Shown here: one piece after another, positions 10,301 to 18,374 of the stretch | Numbering within the stretch: the first letter of the stretch is position 1 | Layout: each line of letters begins with the position of its first letter | Source: Schizochytrium sp. CCTCC M209059 | Taxonomy: Eukaryota > Sar > Bigyra > Thraustochytrida > Thraustochytriidae | DNA length: 64,000 nt | Direction of reading: 5' to 3' | Assembly (NCBI GenBank): GCA_000818945.1 | Contig: KN805392.1 | Coordinates: forward strand, 347,520 to 411,519 | Position numbers and translations under genes: made by a program | Notes under the pieces: model-generated | What the model was told of the DNA's origin: nothing | Database searches by the model: none | The model's input: the letters and a program-made list of their open reading frames with translations, nothing else

Positions 10301-10675
10301 CTCCGCGACGGCGTCTGCCTCCTTGGCGCGCCACTCGCGCGCCTCTGCGCGCGCAGCCTTGGTCTGCTGCACGGCCTTGGCCGCCGTCTGGCGCAGGTCG
10401 TCGACGGTGGCGCGGATCTCCTTTTCCGCGCGCTGCGCCGAGGCGCACCGCTTGGCCTGCTCTTCGGCGAGCTCCGTGAGCAGGTCCTGCTCCGCGCGGA
10501 GCCGCTCCACGGCGCGCTCCAGCTCCAGCTCGCGCGAGGCGCGCTCGCGCAGCGCGTGCACGAGCTGCGCGAGCTCGCGTTCGCCATCTTCGCGCGCGCG
10601 CCGCCGCACCGCGGCCTGCTCGCGCACCAGCGACCGCGCCGCGGTCACCTGCGCGAGCAGGTCCTTCTCGTCCAT
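7352..10675 (-). CDS. coiled-coil protein with PH domain and J domain
   Basis: A 1107-residue protein. Residues about 1-330 and 380-720 are Glu/Arg/Ala-rich heptad-like sequence typical of long coiled coils. A PH domain follows at about 772-872 (ILNGYLQKAP..., WARRWFTL, ending with W in LRAWLDALEDA). A J domain lies at about 888-965, with the intact HPD tripeptide in KFHPDVNPD, which is what Hsp70 partners need. The last 140 residues may form a second PH-like fold, on weak evidence. Known PH domains bind phosphoinositides or proteins, so I infer an Hsp70 co-chaperone tethered to a membrane or scaffold. The frame is open upstream to 11260 but repetitive. ATG 10675 begins the first heptads; ATGs further upstream (MGGASG..., MIPPRA...) cannot be excluded. 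Confidence 0.85.
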   Translation of the reverse strand: MDEKDLLAQVTAARSLVREQAAVRRRAREDGERELAQLVHALRERASRELELERAVERLRAEQDLLTELAEEQAKRCASAQRAEKEIRATVDDLRQTAAKAVQQTKAARAEAREWRAKEADAVAEINRRAVQQAQLRETIQHLQDQAAQHRVTSAEALALQDKLDATRKTLAEALRERDEDRMDHEHETRQLRNALSRAQKAAEDAEAKVSQLEATAPAASRPASRSIHASSVDSREVGEVLQQKVEEQMFEIIRLQTEVTLREKRILEVKQEAQEDIARAKLAAMSLRGNSTRTLSDAATSGDEAEKYDGVEDASDQKFSSASAEDVNEEDSKDNEAASAAGESAREEEISRLESRVHSLEASLQRARAEASKLRKDLASRSEHELHSQKEIVALNERLLHRERELQDAMHEREAQDALELQEAREMANELQADMDTRLLEVARLQAALSKAQNEELRARSVARDAEQKYDDLVAEKASAAATSVDRAAAASDTNGGGTVSPAVMEEIRMLAKLCQSLSSEAATLRAQFQSSGDELAQECRELRDQSLAQAADAKRLRDQLSQLQHLYAESRQKNEALQASLRDEALEIRNEALRISGATRQVLQETANFQRSEQANGPARAMGSMSNGAGVGKPSLSTLSARRKKQVRADEPQQDDLADSEGSDHKAWDDESEDGDLGINEAAPGFRARGESAADRLSQIEAENARNAELPTPKSPLEEGEEYAHGDGDNDIDVGNQGDFDGEDFDEEGDADDAASAFGVSKPSPKTRVILNGYLQKAPRSTGNKPYWARWARRWFTLTSTALLYFRSSSSKAPRAVLDLRYIQVYGPKNELDERGCKFYLRTPDRIYQLCAESQSVLRAWLDALEDAIADLAAQGRSRTTSQVSVPGKSKNLYKVLGVSKKSSIDDITSAYEAKAAKFHPDVNPDPDMEAFNLLEKAFSVLSTPSLRADYNVSLDIRRLFEGGFVALLHPELPTGRQSGSLRMRKPLYRRFLTDLGFQSIMWGPPAGNPENFAADDAGCGALPWTEIDSVRNGEEAVEGVMLRLLSSRSAQCFSLVSSSSRPSGEPPLVVHIEVDSPVERDKIVHGLRILVQESRDAPPELPSP

Positions 10676-12007
10676 CCTCCCGCCGCCGCAATCCAAGCAC
10701 GCGTCGCGCTCGCGCCCGCGGCGTCCTCGAAGAACGGGGTCTGCCTCCTGCACAGCGCGTCTCTCGTCAATCAATTTGCCACGCTCGGCGCCGCCTGCAG
10801 CCGCAGCGCATAGCCCACTTGCGCCGCCCATTCTGCACTTGCGCTGCCCATTCTGCACTTGCGCGCGTCGATACCGCAGTGTCCACCGCGCCGCCGCTCG
10901 CCGGTACACACGCGGCTGGAAGGATGAAGACACGGAGGCGCACGTGCAGCAGGAGGGTGGACGGACGCAGAGATGCGCGAGCACGACCTCGGCGTCGCTG
11001 TCGTCCGGGGGAAGAAGAGAGATGACAGCTCGCGGAGGGATCATTGGTTTTGCCGATACGCGGCGTGGGAAATGGGGCGGTGGACCTCGCTTGAAGGGAC
11101 GGGCGAAAGAGGAATGAAACGAACGAACGAACGAATGAATGAACGAATGAATGAACGAACGATAGAACGAACGAGCGCACGAACGAAGGGACGATCTCGG
11201 AGTGGTGCTTAGAAGGTATAGAACGGTGCTAAAGGTGGAGATAGTGATTGGGTAGGCCAATCGACGAGCATCGCTTTCTTAGGCTTGGCTTAACGTTAAA
11301 TGATTGAATGAACGACTAGGAGGTAAGCATAGTCGTGCTTCATTACTTGTCCTGCCAGCTACGCGCAGGCGGAGATAGATGATTGCTGGTCGCATGGGAA
11401 CCCGCCATGTCTAGCCTTTGACCTTCTATAGGCCTGGTGGTAACGATTGTGCCGTTAAAAGCCACTCTTGTGTCCTTAATGTCCTTTTGTCCTTCGTTAA
11501 ACATGCACGCAAGGCAACGAATTTGCGGGGTTGTTTCGGACAGGACACGTGGCTCGCAAAGAATTGTGTTGCTGCTCGGCAAAGGAGCCTCCTGCTCTTC
11601 AGCAAGAGATGCCCACAGAAAAGAATAAGCTTCCAAGAGGGAACGCCTGTCCGAGCTTGCGTTGTGCGGGAGTTCGTTGTATACCGTTGAGAAAGAAAGT
11701 CTCTTTCGACTGTCGACAACCTTGGCAAAAAAAAATCACTACAATACCCTCTCGGCAAGACGGGACGTGTCCAACAGATGATTGGCTTGGTCCGGGAGGG
11801 GTCCTCGGCCCTAAACAGATCGTACCGTTGAGTGTCCCTCGTCCGTCGACGGTGCGTGTGTCAGAGTTATGATCCGTCTTTCTCTCGAGAACGCAATAGG
11901 ACTTGAAAGAAATGAGGCGGCCGGGATGGGGCGCATGCAAGACTAAGAGTAGAGCCGGAATACGACATGCGAGCTAAAAAAAGTGGCAACGCAAGGCAAG
12001 TGCGAGC
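10676..12007. other. intergenic / 5' regions of two divergent genes
   Basis: This holds the 5' side of the PH/J-domain gene and of the membrane-protein gene. The minus frame stays open to 11260 without good coding character. A GAAC/GAAT tetranucleotide tract lies at 11117-11190. No other gene is supported. Confidence 0.5.
11117..11190. repeat. (GAAC/GAAT)n tetranucleotide repeat
   Basis: About 18 imperfect units of GAAC and GAAT in tandem. Because it is read through by an open minus frame it gives a false Ser/Phe/His-rich peptide. Confidence 0.85.
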
Positions 12008-13144
12008 ATGTGTGAATCGCACTGGCCTTTTCTAGCTTGCAGCTATGGCGGGGAGTGCGTGGAGCACGCTTGTGTGTGCTCGTCGCACTATCTCTCGTCG
12101 GGCGACTTTTGGTTGCAGTCCAAGAGCGACTGCATTATCCCTCAACGACTGCACTACGCCTTTCTTGTTACGACGCTGATCATCTCGGCGCTCAATCTTA
12201 TGCTGCGCATTGTTGAGCTTGTGAAGACCCGTAGACTTTGTACCATCTACCAGAAAAGGTTCAGAAACCCTTTCAAGCGCACGCTTCGCTATCATGAGCT
12301 TGGTCTCGTGGTGAGTGTGAACATTTTTGTCAACTCGGTAGCCTTTCTAGTATGGCATAGCGAAAAGATTGGCGACCATTTCTTCAAGACGCTTTTCTTC
12401 TCGCTAAGTGGATTTTTCATCTGGCCGTATCTCATCTACGTGGCAAGATTCTTTTTGCAGAACATTTCAATTCTTCTCGGAGCTCGAGTTGCCTCTAGAA
12501 GCCGTGTCATCAAGATCGGTCGTTTTTGCGGACGCGTTCACGTGCCTCTGGGAATCCTTTTCATTCACGTGCTCGCGCCCTGGGGTTTGTTTGCCAATCG
12601 GTCTCAGATCTGGTTCCTTCTCTATGCGGCTTCAATGGCAAGTACAATGTGTATCGCGGGTCTTTTGGTCGTTCTTCTTTCTCATGGCTTCGTCGATGTG
12701 GTCACAGAGACGAGCAATCGATTAAATCCAAATGAGGGCAGCATTCGCACAAAGTCATTGCGAATCATCGCCAACACGCGTCTTGGTGCTCGAGCTCTTT
12801 TCGGATTCATCTGTCTGAATAGCATCTTTGCGATTGTTCTTTGCATCTGGCCATGGGCTAGCCCCCTTGTCGTTATTCAGGTCACGACAGCAAACATGGG
12901 AGCCGCCGTTTTCGAGGGCGCTACACGCATCGCAGGACGCGCTGTTGTGGCAAAGCAGTCTCGCGTTCACCCTAAAAAGCATCACGCAACGCAAACGTTT
13001 GCAAGCGAGGTGGTCTCAACTAACTACAAGACGCTCGGTGACTCTGCCCTGGCCGGCATAACAGACGCTTCAGTGCATGGAGAGTCGTCAGGTCGAATAG
13101 CAATATCTCTCAAGGATCTGCTGCTTCACAGGAATCACGAGTAA
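12008..13144 (+). CDS. seven-helix membrane protein with N-terminal EGF-like module
   Basis: 378 residues. The first 41 contain six cysteines at 2, 10, 16, 21, 23 and 41 with the GGEC and CVC spacing of an EGF-like module. About seven hydrophobic segments follow (roughly 49-70, 96-116, 124-150, 172-190, 198-222, 256-275 and 280-302), then an 80-residue polar tail. An extracellular N-terminus and a receptor- or channel-like topology are inferred; I recognise no named family. It starts at ATG 12008; an in-frame stop at 11975-11977 lies upstream. No signal peptide precedes the EGF-like module, so either the first helix sets topology or a 5' exon is missing. Confidence 0.75.
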   Translation: MCESHWPFLACSYGGECVEHACVCSSHYLSSGDFWLQSKSDCIIPQRLHYAFLVTTLIISALNLMLRIVELVKTRRLCTIYQKRFRNPFKRTLRYHELGLVVSVNIFVNSVAFLVWHSEKIGDHFFKTLFFSLSGFFIWPYLIYVARFFLQNISILLGARVASRSRVIKIGRFCGRVHVPLGILFIHVLAPWGLFANRSQIWFLLYAASMASTMCIAGLLVVLLSHGFVDVVTETSNRLNPNEGSIRTKSLRIIANTRLGARALFGFICLNSIFAIVLCIWPWASPLVVIQVTTANMGAAVFEGATRIAGRAVVAKQSRVHPKKHHATQTFASEVVSTNYKTLGDSALAGITDASVHGESSGRIAISLKDLLLHRNHE

Positions 13145-14034
13145 CTATTTACAAATTGGTGTCTCCACATGGCTTCGAGCTCTCAAGTCCAGCAGAGAGG
13201 CGCGTCTTTCCTAAGAACTCCACGTAGTTGCTACCCACGTGTGAATGACCCCCATATGTACCAGCGAGGTCCAGTCATCTTTGCAGATGGCCGGCCATGA
13301 TCCTTGTAACCTGTAAAACACTCGTCGATCCTGCTTGGCCACGACCCTTCCTTGCTAAAATAGGGTCATCGCATCTGCGTGGAGTTCGCCTTCCACGTGA
13401 AGTTCATCTTGTTCGTTCGTCCGGCCCGCCCGCCCGCCCGCTCGCTCGCTCGCTCGTTCGCTCGTTCGCTCGCTCGCTCACGTAACGTCGTGGGAAAAAG
13501 AAGGTTTATATTCCGATGCCGACGACTGCACACGTGAAGAACGTCCGTTTACAAGCTCAAAGACCGGCACTCAGGAGAGTCGTCGACTTGCTCTCGCCTC
13601 TAGGGAAGGAAATGTTTTTGGTGGTCGACTGCGTTCTCTAGAAGAAGCCGACCTTGCTTCTTCTGCACAGTAAAGTGCGATAGTCTTCGAGAGAGTTCTT
13701 GCTACCTCCGAGAGCCGGAGAGCGGCTGATCAATTTCGGAGCCGACGCACTTCGGGGCCGACGAGTTTCGGCCTCGAAGGAGCAACAATTCTCAGCACGC
13801 AGGTGGACCTACACTCTCTCTGTGCTAGGAAGTTTGTCCTTTCCGTGTGTTGGCCCGCTGGCAAATGTTACCGGTGAATGAACAAAGAGCGCACTTGCAA
13901 TAGCCTGATGGCGCGCCCCTCTTGTCACGGTACGATTCCTAAACAGCCACAGCCAGCAAGCAAACTCGCAACACGGGAGATCACCTACCTGGCACGCAGG
14001 CACGAAGACGGGCAAGGCAAGCAAGCGGCGCAGG
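13145..14034. other. intergenic with CGCT/CGTT repeat
   Basis: 890 bp without a convincing gene. A (CGCT/CGTT)n tetranucleotide tract runs at about 13425-13481. The rest is presumably the 3' UTR of the membrane protein and the promoter of the reductase. Confidence 0.5.
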
Positions 14035-15153
14035 ATGAGCGTCGAAAACAAGGGCCTGGTGCTCGTGTCGGGCGCGACGGGGTACATTGGGAGCCACGTC
14101 GTGCAGGCCTTTTTGCTCGAAGGGTACCGGGTGCGCGGGACCGTGCGTAACCTGAGCAAAGCTTCGCATCTTCAGGAATGGGTTGCACAGGGCGCTGCGC
14201 TGGAGCTCGTGGAGGCAGACCTGGGCAACGCGGAGAGCTGGGTCCCGGCTTGCGAGGGATGCGACTATGTGGCGCACGTGGCGAGCCCGTTTTTACTGGC
14301 GTGCAAGCCGGCAGAAGCCGAGGAAAAGCTTTACAAGCCTGCTCGTGCAGGCACGCTCAACGTTCTGCGGGCTGCCAAGCAGGCGGGCACGGTGAAGCGC
14401 GTGGTTGTCACAAGCTCGATGGCCGCAATTTCCGGTGGACACTCGAATGAGGAGCTAGAGGACAAGCCCGAGTCGCTCTGGACCGATGAGGATGCTGTTC
14501 AGCCGTATGCAAAATCGAAAACCATGGCAGAGCGCGCGGCGTGGAAGTTTGTTGAGGAGAATCCGGGCTGCTTTGAGCTTTCCACCATCTGCCCGACCCT
14601 CGTCGTGGGTCCGCCTCTCTCTGCGTCTTGGGCCTCAAGCCACGAGCTGATTCGCCGTTTGACCATGCGCGAGATGCCCGGAGTGCCAGACATGGCAACC
14701 TCTATTATTGATGTACGTGATGTGGCGCGTGCGCACGTCCTTGCCATGTCGGAATCTGCCGCTGCAGGTCAGCGTTACGCTCTGGTGAATGAGCCTATGA
14801 GCTTTCTCGATATCTCTAAGATGATTGCAGCGGCGCTTAACGAGTATGGCTACAAGCCGCCAACGCGCAAGCTTCCCTACGCGCTGCTCTGGATAATCAG
14901 CCACTTTGACGGCGCCGTGAAGGGGATTCTTCCTCAAATCGGCAAGCCTGCGGCGCGCGTTAACAACGCCAAGGTCCGCGAGGAACTTGGTCTTAGTTTT
15001 CACGATGTGCGCGACTCCATTGAGCAGCACGCTATTGGGTGCATTTTCTATGGCGTGGAGGGCTTTAAAAAGACCGATAAGTTTGCCGCCAAGTTCACGT
15101 CCATGCCTTCTCGCGAGTGGCCCAAAACTGCTGATTCGCGACTCTTGCACTAA
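14035..15153 (+). CDS. NAD(P)-dependent reductase, dihydroflavonol-4-reductase-like (extended SDR)
   Basis: 372 residues. The Rossmann motif GATGYIGSHVV is at about 12-22. The SDR catalytic pair is in PYAKSK (Tyr158, Lys162), with an upstream VVTSSMAAI serine block near 127. The overall order matches the DFR/cinnamoyl-CoA-reductase/sterol dehydrogenase-like group of extended SDRs, which reduce carbonyls or epimerise with NAD(P)H. The true substrate is unknown; a flavonoid role is not expected in a protist. It starts at ATG 14035. The C-terminal 60 residues are slightly longer than in plant relatives. No signal peptide. Confidence 0.92.
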   Translation: MSVENKGLVLVSGATGYIGSHVVQAFLLEGYRVRGTVRNLSKASHLQEWVAQGAALELVEADLGNAESWVPACEGCDYVAHVASPFLLACKPAEAEEKLYKPARAGTLNVLRAAKQAGTVKRVVVTSSMAAISGGHSNEELEDKPESLWTDEDAVQPYAKSKTMAERAAWKFVEENPGCFELSTICPTLVVGPPLSASWASSHELIRRLTMREMPGVPDMATSIIDVRDVARAHVLAMSESAAAGQRYALVNEPMSFLDISKMIAAALNEYGYKPPTRKLPYALLWIISHFDGAVKGILPQIGKPAARVNNAKVREELGLSFHDVRDSIEQHAIGCIFYGVEGFKKTDKFAAKFTSMPSREWPKTADSRLLH

Positions 15154-15825
15154 AACTTTTCCCGACAGATTGAGAGATGTTGAGACGAAAAAAGTCTCTT
15201 TTGCTTCCGATGCAGATAGCATTTACTTTCCACCAAGTTGTTTTTCTTTTTCTTTTTTTCTTCTTTTCTTACAGTTGGGGCCGCCCAAACAGCTCGCGAT
15301 CTGTGCTTGCCATCCGTTCACTATACATGTGCTTGTCATGAAAAGGTGGCCGTAGCTCGAACTTTCTCTGCCAGTCTAGTGTACTGCAGTGCAGCGCAGC
15401 GCGAGCATGTCCTCCTCGTCCCCGACTCAAATGGTTGCTTCACCTACTTTTTGCTGCCCCACGCAAACATCTTTATCACCCTTTTAGCGAGTCAACCGAG
15501 CTAGCCAAGCTGGCCAGCGAAGCCAGCCAGTTGTCCCGACAAACGCAGCCCGAGATTACTTTCCTTCCCCTGGTCGCGGCTGCGGCTCGCTCCTTGCCTC
15601 CTCTTTGTGTGAGTCATGTGCGTCACTGGCCCCCTCCCGAGATCGATCGATCGATCCATCCATCCATCCATCCATCAATGTCGCAAGAACAACCCTGCAC
15701 GTGTGCGTGCGTACGTACGTCGTATATACCACACCACACCTGCGCGCTGGCCGCACATCAGCGCCTCGCTCGCCACACACCGCTGCAAGCCTCAAGCCTC
15801 ATAAGGGCGCCACGCACCGCAGAGC
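15154..15825. other. intergenic with simple repeats
   Basis: 672 bp with a T/C-rich tract near 15238-15275 and a GATC to CATC tetranucleotide tract at about 15642-15676. No gene is seen. It presumably includes the kinase promoter. Confidence 0.5.
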
Positions 15826-17916
15826 ATGGCATGCAGCAGGCCATGCCAGCCATCCTCGACATCCACATCCGCATCCGCATCCGCATCCGCATCCGCATCC
15901 GCATCCGCATCCGCATCCGCATCCGCGTCCTCGTCGCCGCCAACGGCACGAAATTGCCGCTCTCTTCTCCTCCCTCCAGCATCGCAGCGCAGCGCGGCGC
16001 AGAGCGTGCGCCTCATGGCGGGCCTCGCGTGCTGGAGCTGGCGGCGTGCGCTTGTGCCTCAGCAAGACCTCCGCGATGGTGATGGTCATGGTGATGGTCC
16101 CGACGATATGATGCTCGCGCTCGCGCTCGTGCTCGCGGCGATGCTCGGGGCCCCGGCGGGCGAGGCCGCGGCCGCGTGCACGGCGACCGCCCCGCCCCGC
16201 GCTCGCGGCCTGGCGCGGCAGTCTCGCCTCGCCTCGCGTCGCGTCGCGTCGCGTCGCCTCGCCTCGCCTCGCGCAGAGATCGCCCAGGGCGTCTGTCGAA
16301 GGCNNNNNNNNNNCGCCAGCACGGCCCGGCGCGGCGCGGAGGGCCTCGACGGCAGGCTGGCGCTTGCGAACTCGACGAAAATCCGCAAGATCAAGGACCT
16401 GTACGAGGTCAAGGATGAACTCGGCAAGGGCGCCTTCTCCGTGGTGTACCGCGGCAAGCACCTCGCGTCTGGCGAGATGGTGGCCATCAAAGTGATCCAG
16501 TTCTCCTCGCTCTCCGTCTCAGAGCAGCAGCGCCAGGAGCGAATTCTTGAGAATGAAATCAAAATCATGCAGCGCATCCGCGAGCGCTGCGACACGACCA
16601 ATCTTATCGTCATCAAGGACGTTGTTCGAGAAGAAAACCGACTGGCCATCGTCATGGAGGTGCTCGAGGGTAAGGAGCTCTTTGACCGGATCGTGGCACG
16701 GCAGCGGTACACGGAGCAAGACGCCGCGCATCTCATGATCAAAATTATGCGCGCGGTGCAAACGCTCCACAAGGCCGGGATCCTGCACCGCGATCTCAAA
16801 CCCGAGAACCTGGTCTTTACCAGCGATGCGGAGGATGCCGAGGTGAAAATTACAGACTTTGGACTCGCCATGGTCACTGAGTGGCCCGATGTTCACAAGA
16901 CGGTCGTGGGGACCCCGAACTACGTTGCGCCCGAGGTGGTCTCGATCCAGCCGCGAGGGCCCTTTTACGGCGAGCCGTGCGACATTTGGTCCATGGGCGT
17001 CATCCTGTACATTCTCTTAGTCGGTTACCCGCCCTTTTATCACGAGAACGTGCGCGAGCTCTTCAAGCAGATTCGCCGCGGCCAATACGAGTTTCACGCC
17101 GAGCAGTGGGGCAACATCTCCAAGGATGCCAAGGATCTCGTCAGCCGTATGCTCGTGACGGACCCCACGAAGCGGCTCACATGCGAGGAAGTCCTTGCGC
17201 ACCGCTGGATGAAGAACGCGCCGAGCGCCGAGCTCGACTCGACGCTGGACCAGATGAAGAAGCTTCGCGCCAAACAGCGTTTCCGCGCAGCGGCCATGGC
17301 CGTCATTTGGGGCGCTCAGCTCGGCATGCGCCGCCGCCTGCAGACCCTTGTGGACTCTTCGGAAGCAAATTGCTTCAATCTCGAGGAACTCCAGCGGATC
17401 CGTGCCTCCTTCCAGCTGCATGCTTTCGAGGAGCAGCTCGACCGCGCCTCGTTTCACTCGGCAATGCGCCGCCTTGGCTTCGAGGATGTGCCCTTTGACC
17501 GTATGTTTGATCTCTTTGACATCACTGGCGCTGGCGCGATTGACTATCGCACCTTTCTGGTCAATCTCGCCGTGCTGCGCAAGTCCGAACGGGAGGCCCT
17601 CGAACTATGCTTTAACATTTACGACGAAGACGGGTCGGGCCACATTTCCAAGCAGAATGTCGGCAAGGTCCTCTCGACGTTGCTTGGCGCTGCGCCCGAA
17701 ACCACATCTGAGACGCTGGAGCGCATCTTTCAGCGCGTCGACGTCAACGGAGACGAGCTCATCAGCTTTGAGGAGTTTCAGGCGGGTATTTTCGCGGAGC
17801 CGGTGCTTGTGCAAGCATTTTTGCAGCCCATGGACTCGATCTCCTCGCTTCCCGAGGAAAACTTTGCCTATGCCGATGTTGAGCGCGGAATTATCGATGA
17901 GCGTTACCTCAGATGA
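15826..17916 (+). CDS. EF-hand (calcium-dependent) protein kinase; 5' end uncertain across assembly gap
   Basis: A CAMK-type Ser/Thr kinase. Numbering from ATG 15826, the kinase domain spans about 193-455: GKGAFSVVYRG loop, VAIKV lysine, HRDLKPEN catalytic loop, DFGLA and YVAPE. The C-terminal EF-hand region spans about 545-665, with one degenerate loop (DITGAGAIDY), one near-canonical loop (DEDGSGHISKQN, with Asn at the last ligand position) and one canonical loop (DVNGDELISFEE). This order is that of calcium-dependent kinases. The first 185 codons are doubtful: they cross ten Ns at 16304-16313 whose true length is unknown, and consist of hexanucleotide repeats (Ala-Ser runs) and CTCGC/GTCGC repeats. 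No ATG lies between the gap and the kinase domain, so the real start may be inside the gap. Confidence 0.85.
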   Translation: MACSRPCQPSSTSTSASASASASASASASASASASSSPPTARNCRSLLLPPASQRSAAQSVRLMAGLACWSWRRALVPQQDLRDGDGHGDGPDDMMLALALVLAAMLGAPAGEAAAACTATAPPRARGLARQSRLASRRVASRRLASPRAEIAQGVCRRXXXXASTARRGAEGLDGRLALANSTKIRKIKDLYEVKDELGKGAFSVVYRGKHLASGEMVAIKVIQFSSLSVSEQQRQERILENEIKIMQRIRERCDTTNLIVIKDVVREENRLAIVMEVLEGKELFDRIVARQRYTEQDAAHLMIKIMRAVQTLHKAGILHRDLKPENLVFTSDAEDAEVKITDFGLAMVTEWPDVHKTVVGTPNYVAPEVVSIQPRGPFYGEPCDIWSMGVILYILLVGYPPFYHENVRELFKQIRRGQYEFHAEQWGNISKDAKDLVSRMLVTDPTKRLTCEEVLAHRWMKNAPSAELDSTLDQMKKLRAKQRFRAAAMAVIWGAQLGMRRRLQTLVDSSEANCFNLEELQRIRASFQLHAFEEQLDRASFHSAMRRLGFEDVPFDRMFDLFDITGAGAIDYRTFLVNLAVLRKSEREALELCFNIYDEDGSGHISKQNVGKVLSTLLGAAPETTSETLERIFQRVDVNGDELISFEEFQAGIFAEPVLVQAFLQPMDSISSLPEENFAYADVERGIIDERYLR
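15862..15926. repeat. (CATCCG)n hexanucleotide repeat
   Basis: About ten units of CATCCG/GCATCC. In the kinase frame it encodes alternating Ser and Ala, and it may in fact be untranslated. Confidence 0.85.
16304..16313. other. assembly gap (10 N)
   Basis: Ten consecutive Ns, probably a placeholder. It lies in GC-rich CTCGC/GTCGC repeats just upstream of the kinase domain and makes the frame linkage of the kinase N-terminus unreliable. Confidence 0.99.
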
Positions 17917-18374
17917 TGCATTGACCATGGGTGATGATTCTGAAGATGTGTGTACACGTTCTGTTTGTTTTTATCCACAGCCATCCATAATCTTTTCTTC
18001 ATCTTTTGCTTGTGCCTTCTTTTTCTACGATGTCTCGAACCCCACCAAGAGTAATGTTGCGGCCGCTCACGGCCTTGCGCACCTCAGGGCCTATATACCC
18101 TAACATTTAGATTGACTGACCGTGACAATGAGTCTCGGCCTGGCCTGACTGACTCATTAATGAAAAACGATGGTGGTGGTGGTGGTGGTAAAGAGCATCC
18201 ATCATCTATCATTTAGGTTGATTGTAGCACGTTGCGCGCGTCGCCAGAGACGCGTGGGAAGGCGGGCTGCCCGCCGGTGCCGCTGGCCGTCGGCAACGCC
18301 TGCCGAGGTAGACCCTCTTCTGTGCAGACTTTGCAAGCGGGACAGCGCGGTTTCGGTCAAGTCCACGCGAGACC
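17917..18374. other. intergenic
   Basis: 458 bp between two genes in the same direction. It contains a short (GGT)n run at 18171-18189. No gene is seen. Confidence 0.5.

Noticed and set aside
10676..11260. N-terminal extension of the PH/J protein through Ser/Phe/His repeats
   Set aside because: It begins at a TTG and translates a GAAC repeat; more likely 5' leader than protein, though ATGs inside it cannot be formally excluded.
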